A stretch of DNA of 64,000 nt from Halovenus halobia. Lineage in GTDB: Archaea; Halobacteriota; Halobacteria; Halobacteriales; Haloarculaceae. The DNA is taken from positions 1 to 64,000 of the forward strand of contig NZ_JBLKOA010000008.1 of assembly GCF_051414135.1 (NCBI RefSeq). The letters are read 5' to 3'. Position 1 is the first letter of the stretch. The number at the start of each line of letters is the position of its first letter. Below the pieces are notes generated by a model, which was given only the letters and a program-made list of their open reading frames with translations, was not told the DNA's origin and did not search any database. This document shows, one piece after another, positions 16,543 to 25,692 of this stretch. A program made the position numbers and the translations under genes.

Positions 16543-19062
16543 ATGGCAGCGACAGACGTCAGTGAGACAATCGAGCGCCCGCTGGTCACCGAGGGGTTGC
16601 TCGAAGCACGCACGTACCAGCTGACGCTGGCCGACCGGGCAGCGAAGGAACACAGCCTCGTCTGTCTCCCGACCGGACTCGGCAAAACCGCCGTCTCACT
16701 GCTCGTTACAGCTGATCGACTCTCGACTGTCGGCGGGAAATCCCTCTTGCTCGCGCCGACGAAACCGCTGGTTTCCCAGCACGCCGACTTCTACCGCGAG
16801 GGGCTGGAAATCCCCGACGACGAGATCGTCGTCTTCACCGGCGAAGTCCGGCCCGATGACCGCGCCGAACTGTTCGAGGACGCCCGCATTATTATCGCCA
16901 CCCCACAGGTCGTCGAAAACGACCTCGTCGGGAATCGAATCTCGCTGGCGGCGGTTACCCACTGCACCTTCGACGAGTGCCACCGTGCGACCGGTGACTA
17001 CGCCTACAACTACATCGCCGAGCGCTACCACGAGGACGCCGAGAACCCGCTGGTGACGGCGATGAGCGCCTCGCCCGGCGACGACGAGGAAGCAATTCTG
17101 GAAATCTGCTCGAATCTCGGCGTCTACAACGTCGAGGTGATGACCGAGGACGACGCCGACGTGGCCGAGTACACCCACCAGACGACGGTCAACTGGGAGC
17201 GACTCGAACTCCCCGACACGATTACCCAGATTCGGGACCTGGTCCAGGAGGTCATCAAGGACCGACTGGTCGAACTGAAAGACCTCGGCGTGACCGGCAA
17301 GACAGCCCCAGACGTCTCCGAGCGCGAAATTCAGAAGATTCAGGGTCGCCTCCAGCAGTTGATGGATGGCGACGATTCCGCCGGCTACGAGGGGATGAGC
17401 TACCTCGCCGAAGTGCGCAAGTTGCGCACGGCGATGACCTACATCGAAACCCAGAGTGTCGAGTCCTTCCGACGGTATATGGACCGCCAGCAGGAAGCGG
17501 CCCGTTCTTCTGGTGCCTCGAAGGCAGACCAGCGAATGGTCTCGGACCCGAACATCCAGATGGCCATCCGCAAATCTGAGGAGTACGACGACCTCCACCC
17601 GAAATTCAGGCGTGCACGGATGCTCATCGCCGAGACGCTGGGCATCAACGACGGCGAGCGCGTCATCGTCTTCACTGAATCTCGGGATACAGCAGAAGCG
17701 TTGACCGACTTTCTCGACGACCACTTCACTGCCGAGCGATTCGTCGGCCAGTCTGATACAGATGGTAGTGACGGGATGACACAGACCGAACAGCAGGATA
17801 CCCTCGACAGGTTCCGTGCCGGTGAGTTCGAGGTACTCGTCTCGACATCTGTCGCCGAGGAAGGACTGGACGTGCCGGAGGTCGACCTCGTCCTGTTCTA
17901 CGAACCTGTCCCGACGGCAATTCGTGCCATCCAGCGCAAAGGCCGGACGGGTCGCCAGACCGAGGGTGCGGTGACGGTTCTCTTGGCCGAAGATACCCGC
18001 GACGAGGCCTACTTCTGGAAGGCCCGACAGGACCAGAAGAAGATGAAACAGGAACTGGGTGCGCTCAAAAGCGCCGCCGGCAAAATCGAGGCGGCGCTCG
18101 GACAGCAGGTCAGCCTCGACGAAGTGGACGCAGACGACGCGGACGGCGACGCAGCGGACGAGCAGTCACCTGTAGACTCGACTGACACTGCGAGCACAGA
18201 CAGCAATCAATCCGAAGAAAACAGCGACGGCCAGACCGGTCTGGGTTCGTTCACCAACGAAGACGCTAGCGACGGCACACCTGCCGAAGACACGGCAGAT
18301 GACGAATCGGAGGCGGACGAAGATATCGAATTGGAGACAGACGAGGATGAGCCGGTGGCCGACGAAGACGCCGTCGTCGCAGAGGCGGCAAGTGACGAGA
18401 GCGAGCAGGTGGAAATCGTCGCCGACCAGCGCGAACTCGACTCGACCATCGCCCGTGACCTCTCGACGCGAGAGGGAATCGATACACGACTGGAGACGCT
18501 GGCCGTCGGTGACTACGTCCTCTCGGACCGCGTCGTCGTCGAGCGGAAAACAGTCGAGGACTTTCTGGATACGCTGACCGGCGGCGACCGCTCCATGTTC
18601 GAGCAGGTTGGCGACGCCGCCCGCAACTACGGCCGCCCGGTGGTCGTCATCGAGGGCGGTGACCTCTACGGCGAGCGCAACATCCACCCCAAAGCGATTC
18701 ACGGCGCACTCGCCTCGCTGGCTGTGGACTTTGGTGCGAGTATCATGCAGACGGCCAACGAGGAGGAGACGGCCGACCTGCTCGAAGTAATCGCCAGTCG
18801 CGAGCAGGACGACGAAGGCCGAGAGATTAGTGTCCACGGCGAAAAACAGTCCAAGACACTGTCCGAACAGCAGGAATACGTCGTCGCCTCGATTGCCGAG
18901 GTCGGTCCTGTAACTGCACAGACGCTGCTCGAAGACCTCGGCAGCGTCGAGAACGTGATGACCGCCGACGAGGAGGCGTTGCTCGAAGTCGAGGGTGTCG
19001 GCGCGGTCACTGCCGAACGGATTCGGGAAGTCGTCGGGCGGTCGTACTCGCCCGAACACTGA
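16543..19062 (+). CDS. hef: Hef helicase-nuclease
   Basis: An 839-residue archaeal XPF/FANCM homologue that processes stalled and branched replication forks. N-terminal SF2 helicase: motif I PTGLGKT at residues 43-49, DECH box in CTFDECHRATGDY (about 146-149), SAT replaced by SASPGD, motif VI QRKGRTGRQ (about 467-475). An acidic, Ser/Thr/Asp-rich linker spans about 525-625. The ERCC4 nuclease core GDYVLSDRVVVERK is at about 655-668. Tandem helix-hairpin-helix repeats follow at the end (GPVTAQTLLEDLGSVE, VEGVGAVTAERIRE). All catalytic motifs are intact. ATG at 16,543 lies about 30 nt after a CTTAAC box-A-like element. Confidence 0.95.
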   Translation: MAATDVSETIERPLVTEGLLEARTYQLTLADRAAKEHSLVCLPTGLGKTAVSLLVTADRLSTVGGKSLLLAPTKPLVSQHADFYREGLEIPDDEIVVFTGEVRPDDRAELFEDARIIIATPQVVENDLVGNRISLAAVTHCTFDECHRATGDYAYNYIAERYHEDAENPLVTAMSASPGDDEEAILEICSNLGVYNVEVMTEDDADVAEYTHQTTVNWERLELPDTITQIRDLVQEVIKDRLVELKDLGVTGKTAPDVSEREIQKIQGRLQQLMDGDDSAGYEGMSYLAEVRKLRTAMTYIETQSVESFRRYMDRQQEAARSSGASKADQRMVSDPNIQMAIRKSEEYDDLHPKFRRARMLIAETLGINDGERVIVFTESRDTAEALTDFLDDHFTAERFVGQSDTDGSDGMTQTEQQDTLDRFRAGEFEVLVSTSVAEEGLDVPEVDLVLFYEPVPTAIRAIQRKGRTGRQTEGAVTVLLAEDTRDEAYFWKARQDQKKMKQELGALKSAAGKIEAALGQQVSLDEVDADDADGDAADEQSPVDSTDTASTDSNQSEENSDGQTGLGSFTNEDASDGTPAEDTADDESEADEDIELETDEDEPVADEDAVVAEAASDESEQVEIVADQRELDSTIARDLSTREGIDTRLETLAVGDYVLSDRVVVERKTVEDFLDTLTGGDRSMFEQVGDAARNYGRPVVVIEGGDLYGERNIHPKAIHGALASLAVDFGASIMQTANEEETADLLEVIASREQDDEGREISVHGEKQSKTLSEQQEYVVASIAEVGPVTAQTLLEDLGSVENVMTADEEALLEVEGVGAVTAERIREVVGRSYSPEH

Positions 19063-19089
19063 CGTAGGAGGCGGCCGTTATTTTCGAGT

Positions 19090-20685
19090 ATGGCAACACA
19101 GGCTCCCGAAGAGACTATTCTCTCCGAGACAGCGTGGAACAAGCGGCGACTCTACGCCCTCGCACAGCGTATCGGCCCGTCGGAGAGGGAGTACGACCTG
19201 ACGATGCCGGTCACTGCGCCGGTAAACGACGAACAGATCGCCGAGATTCCCGAACTCGACGAGGACGATGTCGACCGGGCAGTCGAACAGACCCGCGAGG
19301 CAGCAGGCGAGTGGCGCGAGATGAGCCTCGACGAGCGCGCCGACGTGCTCACGAAATTCGCCAATCTCGCGGCGAAGAACCGGGGGGAACTACTCGACCT
19401 CCTCCAGCTCGAAACGGGCAAATCACGAGCACACGCCCTCGAAGAGACGATCGACGTCCCGCTCAATGCCGACTACTATGCCGACAAAGGCCCCGGTATC
19501 CTCGCGACTGAATCGCGGTCGAGTGGGATTCCAATCGCGACCAGTGCCGAGGTCCAGTACGACCCGAAAGGTATCGTCGGCATCATTTCGCCGTGGAACT
19601 ACCCTCTCGTCCTCTCCTTTGCAGACGCGATTCCTGCGCTGCTTGCGGGTAACGGCGTCGTCCTAAAGCCTGACGACAAGACGCCGTTCACTGCACTTCG
19701 ACTGGCCGAACTGCTCGAAGAGGCGGGACTCCCTGAAGGAGTCGTCACCATCGTCACCGGCGACGGTCCGACAATCGGGTCGGCGGTCATCGAGCGTGTC
19801 GACTACCTCACCTTCACCGGGAGTTCTGAGGTTGGCAAACTCGTCGCCGAACAGGCCGGGCGCAACCTCATCGATTGCTCGCTGGAACTCAGCGGCAAGA
19901 ATCCGATGATTATCCTCGACGACGTAGATATCGAAGAGGCGGCCCGCGGCGCGATTCAGGGCTCGTTCACCAACGCCGGCCAACTCTGTCTCGCCAACGA
20001 GCGTATCTACGTCCACGAGTCCATCTACGACGAGTTCCTTGCGGAGTTTGTCGAACAGACTGAAGGCCTCGAACTGGGTGCAGAGTTCGAGTTCGACTCC
20101 GACGTTGGCTCGATGATCGATGAAGACCAGCTCCAGCGCACCAAAGACCACGTCGCCGACGCCGTCGAGGCGGGTGCGACGGTCGAGGCCGGCGGTAACG
20201 CACGCCCGGAAGTTGGACCGTACTTCTACGAGCCGACGATTCTGACCGATGTGCCGGCGAGTTCGTTGCCTGCCTGCGAGGAGACCTTTGGTCCGCTCGC
20301 TGTCGTCGAACCGGTCTCCTCTGCTGCGGAAGCCATCGAGAAGGCCAACGACTCCGACCACGGACTGAACGCGAGTGTCTGGTCGGCCGACCGCAAGCGC
20401 GCCAAAGAGGTTGCCCGACAGATTGAATCCGGGACGGTCTGCATCAACGACCCGTTCCTCGTCGGCTGGGCCTCCTACGACGCGCCGATGGGCGGCGTCA
20501 AAGAGTCCGGAATTGGCCGCCGACACGGCCCCGAAGGAATCAAACGATACACCGAACCGAAGACGATTGCCACCTCGGCTGTCGGCCCGCTCGGTCCCGT
20601 GCCGGGGATTCCGGACTCGGTGTTCGCTAAAGGCTTCTCAGCTATTTCGGACCTCCAGCGACGGCTGAACCAGCTTCGGCGCTAA
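19090..20685 (+). CDS. NAD(P)-dependent aldehyde dehydrogenase (succinate-semialdehyde dehydrogenase-like)
   Basis: A 531-residue member of the ALDH superfamily. Seen in order: the cofactor region SPWNYPLVLS with VLKPDDKTP, the GSSEVG turn, the general base Glu in LELSGKNPMI (about 267), and the nucleophile Cys in TNAGQLCLANERIYV (about 300), then the EETFGPLA segment. It has a C-terminal extension of about 45 residues beyond the usual end. Succinate-semialdehyde is the commonest annotated substrate for this group in haloarchaea, but specificity cannot be read from sequence. It starts 27 nt after hef and may be co-transcribed. Confidence 0.88.
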   Translation: MATQAPEETILSETAWNKRRLYALAQRIGPSEREYDLTMPVTAPVNDEQIAEIPELDEDDVDRAVEQTREAAGEWREMSLDERADVLTKFANLAAKNRGELLDLLQLETGKSRAHALEETIDVPLNADYYADKGPGILATESRSSGIPIATSAEVQYDPKGIVGIISPWNYPLVLSFADAIPALLAGNGVVLKPDDKTPFTALRLAELLEEAGLPEGVVTIVTGDGPTIGSAVIERVDYLTFTGSSEVGKLVAEQAGRNLIDCSLELSGKNPMIILDDVDIEEAARGAIQGSFTNAGQLCLANERIYVHESIYDEFLAEFVEQTEGLELGAEFEFDSDVGSMIDEDQLQRTKDHVADAVEAGATVEAGGNARPEVGPYFYEPTILTDVPASSLPACEETFGPLAVVEPVSSAAEAIEKANDSDHGLNASVWSADRKRAKEVARQIESGTVCINDPFLVGWASYDAPMGGVKESGIGRRHGPEGIKRYTEPKTIATSAVGPLGPVPGIPDSVFAKGFSAISDLQRRLNQLRR

Positions 20686-20780
20686 CTCGACGTTTTCTTT
20701 CTCTGGCTGGCCGGCGGCGTTTTCAGCACGACTGATCCCGCCAGCGGTGCGTTTAGGATTGGGCCGTCCCAAACCGTGGT

Positions 20781-21376
20781 ATGACTATTCGCGATGTCAC
20801 CGATATCCACGAGGAGTTCGGCGGTGAGCGCCTGCCGCCCGGCCAGAGCGAAACTGCGGAGTTTCCCGTCCTCTCGAAAGGCGACACGCCCGAGTTCGAC
20901 CCCGAAACGTGGACGTTCACTGTTACCGGCGCGGTTGAGACGGAGCTGCGGTACTCGTGGGCGGAATTTCAGGAACTGCCGACCGAGACACAGCGGCAGG
21001 ATTTCCACTGCGTGACTGGCTGGAGCCGACTGGACAACGACTTTCGTGGGGTTCCGTTCCCGACACTCGCCGAGCGCGCGGGGGTCGACGACGCGGCAGC
21101 GCACGTCATGTTCACTTCTCTCGATGGCTACTCGACGAATCTTCCACTCGAAGACTGCATGCGCGATGACGTACTGTTCGCGCTGGAACTCGACGGCGAG
21201 GCGCTACCCCCGGACCACGGCGGACCACTCCGCGTCGTAACTCCACACAAGTACGCATACAAGGGAGCCAAGTGGGTCACCGGCGTCGAATTCTCACCGA
21301 GCAGGAACGCGGCTACTGGGAACAACGGGGCTACTCCAACACTGCGAACCCGTGGAACGAAGAACGCCGCAGTTAG
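20781..21376 (+). pseudogene. Sulfite-oxidase-type molybdopterin protein, frameshifted near the C-terminus
   Basis: A cytoplasmic sulfite-oxidase-fold protein of the short halobacterial type (about 200 residues). The Mo-cofactor region contains FHCVTGWSRLDNDFRGVPF, with the molybdenum-ligating Cys in FHCVTGWS, followed by LPLEDC and GGPLRVVTPHKYAYKGAKWVTGVEF. Reading frame 1 then runs on to 21,422 through an atypical Ser/Thr/Ala-rich tail. From 21,293 the other frame reads LTEQERGYWEQRGYSNTANP and ends WNEERRS-stop at 21,376, which is the expected family C-terminus. One C is missing in GAATTCTCACC (about 21,288-21,298). This is either a sequencing error or a real recent frameshift. No heme domain or export signal is present. 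Confidence 0.8.
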
Positions 21377-21427
21377 CTCTGAGGCCGAGTCGGGAGAGTT
21401 ATTGAGCCGGCAGCCCTCCTGACTGGT

Positions 21428-22198
21428 ATGTATCTCGCCGACGAGACCTGGCCGGACCTGGGCTCGTACTTTGCCGAGGAATCGCTCGCGCTCGTCCCGC
21501 TGGGGTCGACCGAACAACATGGCCCGCACCTCCCCGAAGGAACGGACCACCTCATTGCTGAAGGATTCGCCCGCGAAGTCGCCGACCGCACTGGCTATCT
21601 CTGCACGCCGACGATCAACATCGGCGTCAGTCCACACCACAAACAGTTTCACGGCACGATGTGGGTCGACGCGCCGGTGTTCCGTGACTACGTCGAATCG
21701 TTCACGCGAAATCTTGCCTACCACGGCATCGACCGTGTTATCTTCGTCAACGCTCACGGCGGCAACGTCGACCACCTCCGGGAGGTTGGCCGGCGCCTGC
21801 GTGACGAGGAGGTTCTCTACGCCATCGAGTGGATGTGGAACGACAGCATCCCTGACCTCGTCGACGACAGCTTCGAGAACAACGGTCCCCACGGCGGTCC
21901 GAAGGAGACAGCGATGATTCAGCACCTCCATCCCGAACTCGTCCACGACGACGAACTCGAATCGGCTCGGGACGGCGGTGTCCCAAGCGTCGAAGCTGCT
22001 AACACCGAGAAATTCGGCTCGCGGACGTTCTACGACGCCGCCGACAACACCGACAACGGCGTGCTCGGTGACCAGACTGACGCGACTGCTGAGAAGGGCG
22101 AAGAGATGTTCGAGGCGGCGTCCGAGCAGCTGGTAAAACTGTGTGAGTGGCTGGACGACCAGCCTTTCGAGGACCTGACGCCGAAAGACCACGTCTGA
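21428..22198 (+). CDS. Creatininase family amidohydrolase
   Basis: A 256-residue metal-dependent amidohydrolase. Metal ligands are expected in GSTEQHGPHLPEGTDH (Glu29, His31, Asp40, among others) and in the VNAHGGN segment (about residues 107-113), with the catalytic pocket closed by NNGPHGGPKETA. The family includes creatininase, mycofactocin peptidase MftE and the archaeal FAPy deformylase ArfB of riboflavin/F420 synthesis; which of these applies is not decided here. It is the last chromosomal gene before tRNA-Phe and overlaps the out-of-frame tail of the damaged sulfite-oxidase gene only in its upstream region. Confidence 0.8.
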   Translation: MYLADETWPDLGSYFAEESLALVPLGSTEQHGPHLPEGTDHLIAEGFAREVADRTGYLCTPTINIGVSPHHKQFHGTMWVDAPVFRDYVESFTRNLAYHGIDRVIFVNAHGGNVDHLREVGRRLRDEEVLYAIEWMWNDSIPDLVDDSFENNGPHGGPKETAMIQHLHPELVHDDELESARDGGVPSVEAANTEKFGSRTFYDAADNTDNGVLGDQTDATAEKGEEMFEAASEQLVKLCEWLDDQPFEDLTPKDHV

Positions 22199-22260
22199 TT
22201 CTGGGACGGCGGCGGGTATCGTAATCCTTTTTTCCACGACCACCATCGACTCTGTTGCCA

Positions 22261-22334
22261 GCCGCCTTAGCTCAGACTGGGAGAGCACTCGACTGAAGAT
22301 CGAGCTGTCCCCGGTTCAAATCCGGGAGGCGGCA
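22261..22334 (+). tRNA. tRNA-Phe (GAA)
   Basis: A 74-nt cloverleaf without intron or encoded CCA. The acceptor stem is GCCGCCT/AGGCGGC with discriminator A. The D arm is GCTC...GAGC, the anticodon stem CTCGA/TCGAG with loop CTGAAGA (anticodon GAA at 22,295-22,297), and the T arm CCCGG-TTCAAAT-CCGGG. It marks the change from GC-rich core to AT-richer island DNA, so its 3' half is a likely integration target. Confidence 0.97.
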
Positions 22335-22647
22335 TTACACTCAGAGTTCAAATGCTCATAGAACTATCTGAACTCTGCGGGCGTGTGCGAGGACAGGCTA
22401 TCTGAGACATTTCTCCCTCGTTAAGAACATCCATCTTAGCACCCGGGTTTCTTCTGTATCCGTCGTCTGTATTGGTCACAGCGCTACTCACAGGATTCAA
22501 GCAGTTAGCGAGGTTGCTGCTGAATACAACGCGCAAGTACGGCGCAACAGATAATCTAATCAAGTTGGGGCTGTAGCGGTTGGAGTGCCCCGGTCATCAT
22601 TCGTGTTGTACAAAAACGATTTAACACCGTGTTGTAACTATCTGCTA
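22335..22647. other. Island edge: non-coding, holds degenerate repeat copy 1
   Basis: No convincing gene. The stretch from about 22,470 to 22,548 aligns without gaps, at roughly 60-65% identity by eye, with 23,650-23,730. In the plus strand both copies stay open in one frame beginning CIGH-x(2)-T. A TTTAACA element at about 22,619-22,625 sits 26 nt ahead of the next start codon. Confidence 0.4.
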
Positions 22648-23517
22648 ATGAGTGGAGATTCAATTGATGAACATCTGCAGGAAATCTGGTCAAACTGGCG
22701 TGACCGGAATAACCAATGTCAGGGTTGCCCTCACTGGGGCAACGGTGGTGGGAAGGCGCCTCACTACGGAGTCGGACAAATAACGGATGAAACTCCGACT
22801 GTCGCGTTCGTGGGGCATGAAGGTGGGCGCAGCGGGAATCCAGCGTTGGAACACATAGCAAACCGAGAAACGCTTGATCTATCAGAAGGACAGGTAAAAG
22901 AAATCAAAGAGTACATACGCGAATCGTATCCTGAGCACTTTGAAAACTATAGAGCTACAGACCTAATGGAAACCGGCATGTGTAACGGGGACCTCACCGA
23001 CGATGGAACCCCACACTCACCGTACATGAGGGCGTGCTACGACGCATTCCGAAACGGGGATAATAATGAATATGGACTCTACTTCACCAATATAAAAAAA
23101 TGCGGTGAATCATACACATTTGACGAGACGGAGAGTAAATCAAAAAAGGCGGCCAGCCGGTGTATTAAATACCTGACTCCCGAGTTGAAGCGGCTAGCAC
23201 CTGAGATAATTGTTCCATTCGGCAATAAAGCGGCTGGTGCAGTGTTTAGCAAATACGAATTTAAAGACGGCTGTCCGACTAACTTTGATGTTGAACACGC
23301 TTACGATGCAGGCGGTATTGTCTCAGAGTCTCTGAAACTCTACGAGACAAAAAACGGTATTGGGATCATTCCTTCTATCCACTTCAGTGAGTTCTATTTC
23401 GATTCTTGGTTCCCTAAAGTGATTAAGGGCCGTGACGATCTCCAACGAATAAAGTCCAAGTCCGACTACTGGGAGGAACTCGTCACGATCTCGGACAAGT
23501 TCTTACGTGATGGATAA
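22648..23517 (+). CDS. Uracil-DNA glycosylase-like protein
   Basis: A 289-residue protein with the UDG-superfamily strand order: PTVAFVGHEGG near residue 52, YFTNIKKCGES in the middle, APEIIVPFGNKAAGAVF (the strand before the helix that contacts the base), and a late IIPSIHFSEFYF matching the H-P/S motif. An N-terminal Cys24-x-x-Cys27 (CQGC) plus three or more later cysteines suggest an iron-sulfur cluster as in family 4/5 enzymes. The start at ATG 22,648 fits a leaderless transcript; the upstream ATG frame adds no recognisable sequence. AT-rich codon use marks it as island DNA. Target base unknown. Confidence 0.65.
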   Translation: MSGDSIDEHLQEIWSNWRDRNNQCQGCPHWGNGGGKAPHYGVGQITDETPTVAFVGHEGGRSGNPALEHIANRETLDLSEGQVKEIKEYIRESYPEHFENYRATDLMETGMCNGDLTDDGTPHSPYMRACYDAFRNGDNNEYGLYFTNIKKCGESYTFDETESKSKKAASRCIKYLTPELKRLAPEIIVPFGNKAAGAVFSKYEFKDGCPTNFDVEHAYDAGGIVSESLKLYETKNGIGIIPSIHFSEFYFDSWFPKVIKGRDDLQRIKSKSDYWEELVTISDKFLRDG

Positions 23518-23825
23518 TCTGTTGTATATATAATAACTGTCCTAAATCTCTTTGTGTCTCTCCTATTGGTCGTTACGGTGTTTTAGTTCACTTCGGTAGT
23601 GACAGGTGGGTTCGTAATGACCGCCAGTGTGCTGAATACAACCTCTGTATCGGTCACGCCCTAACTGACAGATCTCTATCGGTTGACGAAGGCGCTGCTA
23701 CATACAGGACGCATATGTGGCACTTCGCACATCAAGATAGAGCCGTCTGCTTCGCTCAGTACAGCCACCGCATTGAGTGACAGACCAACACAAAACTTAT
23801 TCTAAAATCAGAATAGGACAGCCAT
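23518..23825. other. Non-coding stretch with degenerate repeat copy 2
   Basis: No gene supported. The segment at about 23,630-23,730 pairs gaplessly with the repeat at 22,450-22,548. The core TACAACCTCTGTATC at 23,637-23,651 has loose echoes at about 30,537 and 36,063. AT-rich sequence at 23,800-23,815 may be the promoter of the next gene. Confidence 0.4.
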
Positions 23826-24509
23826 ATGCTCCCGCTGTCGCCGTTCGAGTTCCTCCTGCTACTCGCTGCGCTCTTCTTCAGTACGGGGTTTGCTGCCGCG
23901 ATTTATTTTTCAAGTGAGGAGACGCCCACTCGCCCGCACTCATTGATTCTGTTGAGCCTGTTTATGCGTCTCCTGACTGTCATCGGTGCCGGGGCAATCC
24001 ACCTGAATGCCGAAAAGATCGATTATACCGTCGATCAGTCGACCTGTACAAGTTCGGAAAACGACTTCAGCGAATTATCTCCGGAAGCCCAGACGGTATT
24101 CCGGTCGACACTCCAGGCAGATGGCGAGTTCACGACGCGAAAACATCCCGACGAGTTCGATCTCTGGCCACAGACCGACGCAGTGGACGAGGGAGTCACG
24201 AACGACATCCAGTACGAATCGGCGTGTTACGCACTCAGAGGGGATTCATGGCGTGGGGCTGGCACTGAAGTCATGATGTCTGTAGTTACGGGAGTCGGGA
24301 GCATTCTCGCCATCGTATTCGGATTCGCCAGTGCAGCCAGTTATGGGGAGTGTCGTCGACAGGATTTGTCACAGAGGAGATCGACTGAGGGCACGGAGGC
24401 GAGAACCTGTCCGAATTGCGGCCTGACTCTCGCTATGGGTGTCGAGCAGTGCCAGCGGTGTGGCTGGTCGCGCACAGATAACGAGACTGAAGATACCGAC
24501 TCGTCATAA
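23826..24509 (+). CDS. Three-span membrane protein with C-terminal zinc ribbon
   Basis: A 227-residue protein. Hydrophobic spans lie at about 7-28, 38-58 and 147-170. An external or lumenal segment between spans two and three carries two cysteines. The C-terminus has a rubredoxin-like zinc ribbon: CPNC at about 196-199 and CQRC about 13 residues later. The middle segment resembles the halobacterial DUF7979 domain, from memory. A membrane-bound zinc-ribbon protein could be a sensor or an assembly factor; no function assigned. It stands alone on the island. Confidence 0.6.
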   Translation: MLPLSPFEFLLLLAALFFSTGFAAAIYFSSEETPTRPHSLILLSLFMRLLTVIGAGAIHLNAEKIDYTVDQSTCTSSENDFSELSPEAQTVFRSTLQADGEFTTRKHPDEFDLWPQTDAVDEGVTNDIQYESACYALRGDSWRGAGTEVMMSVVTGVGSILAIVFGFASAASYGECRRQDLSQRRSTEGTEARTCPNCGLTLAMGVEQCQRCGWSRTDNETEDTDSS

Positions 24510-24627
24510 CAGAGCATACACATTGTGGTGAGTTTAGGCGGGAGATCTGTCTATCCACGCTCGTTTTCTAGTTTTTATATCGACCTGTGCCAACGATTTA
24601 AGATGCTCTCGACTGTATACCGGCTGA

Positions 24628-25014
24628 ATGGATTCGAACCGATACACTTCGTCTGCTGTACTCGACGATCTCGACTTCGACACCCAGAATGCGACCGACC
24701 TCTCTCCCGAGCAGCGACAGCGATTACTCGGCGAAACCAGAGAGGTCGCAAACCACGTCGACCGGTTGCTGCCGAAGATCGCCCAAGTCGATGCACGACT
24801 CGTTGATGATGTGGGCACGACCAAAGGAATCGTGATAATCAACTCGCCAATCGGGCCACCAGTGAGCAAAAACATCGGGACGCCTGCCGATCCGACTGCA
24901 GCGTCATACCTGAGTACCGAGCAGAAGCGCGAGATTGCTACTTCTTTCGTCGCAAATGTCGTCGGGCAACTCATTGCTGCAGATACCCAGACTGATGGGT
25001 GGCCGAGTTCCTGA
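24628..25014 (+). CDS. Halobacterial orphan protein, 128 residues
   Basis: The sequence is mostly helical, with a central strand KGIVIINSPIGPP and no recognised motif. Its composition (acidic, Asp/Thr-rich) looks genuinely haloarchaeal, and the plus frame is preferred over the overlapping antisense frame because that one is Ser/Arg-skewed. A TTTTTATAT box A lies at about 24,573-24,581, 47 nt ahead of the ATG, so a short leader is likely. Function unknown. Confidence 0.5.
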   Translation: MDSNRYTSSAVLDDLDFDTQNATDLSPEQRQRLLGETREVANHVDRLLPKIAQVDARLVDDVGTTKGIVIINSPIGPPVSKNIGTPADPTAASYLSTEQKREIATSFVANVVGQLIAADTQTDGWPSS

Positions 25015-25145
25015 CTGCGGTCAGCTGAGCTGTGTCGTTTTACTGGTGAGACTACGTTGAAGAGACGACAGTCACAAACGGAGACTACGCCGGATTTTAT
25101 AATCTTTGTCAGAGTTAGGAGTCCGAGATAATCACAGAGGCCAGA

Positions 25146-25586
25146 TTAGAGCGCCGGATCGTCGCTGAGTTCTCGATCCAATCGGACAATGTCCACGGCT
25201 GCGTTCGATGCACAGTACCGCGTTGCGCCCGGGGACAGCGGCCCTTCAGAAACGATCAGCAATTTCCAGTTGTCGCCTGGCACATAATCTTCCAGCTTTT
25301 GCACAATCATGTCCGTTGTTCGTTTTTGATCGAGTTGAAATTCGACCTGGTAGCGGCGACCATCAGCGTATTCCAGCACAGCAGTATACCAGTCAGCGAT
25401 GACAACTTCAGTAAGACAGGCATCCCGATACCGAGTGGCGAGAGTACAGGTTGCTCGTGTGAGCGTTTTCGGAGTCACATTATTGACGCCGGCTGACAGC
25501 AGATCCGAGAGAAACAGCTTCCCAGTCGAAACGGAGTCCGGCTCAGCGACCTTGACAGGCAATTTTTGAGTGGATTTGGCGAGCAT
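25146..25586 (-). CDS. Orphan protein with nuclease-like E-x-Q strand pattern
   Basis: A 146-residue protein starting at ATG 25,586; a TTG at 25,610 would add eight residues. Its core, IADWYTAVLEYADGRRYQVEFQLDQK, followed by a helix and the strand NWKLLIVSEG, loosely resembles the D...ExK core of restriction-endonuclease-like folds, but the Lys is Gln and the match is weak. A TATAAAG element at 25,624-25,630 on the minus strand fits a promoter. No family recognised. Confidence 0.5.
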   Translation of the reverse strand: MLAKSTQKLPVKVAEPDSVSTGKLFLSDLLSAGVNNVTPKTLTRATCTLATRYRDACLTEVVIADWYTAVLEYADGRRYQVEFQLDQKRTTDMIVQKLEDYVPGDNWKLLIVSEGPLSPGATRYCASNAAVDIVRLDRELSDDPAL

Positions 25587-25692
25587 CCGGCCTGCTATTT
25601 TGGCTTGCAATATTTAACCCCAACTTTATACCTGAGTGATGTTTTTGGGAGCGATTGAAAAATCTGGACCGATAGTGGCCCATCCAGCGTTG

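Noticed and set aside
22348..22563. 71-residue minus-strand ORF next to tRNA-Phe
   Set aside because: It runs antisense through the degenerate repeat, has no promoter and no recognisable motif.
24534..24974. 146-residue minus-strand ORF
   Set aside because: Ser/Arg-skewed composition typical of antisense frames; the overlapping plus-strand gene is more plausible.
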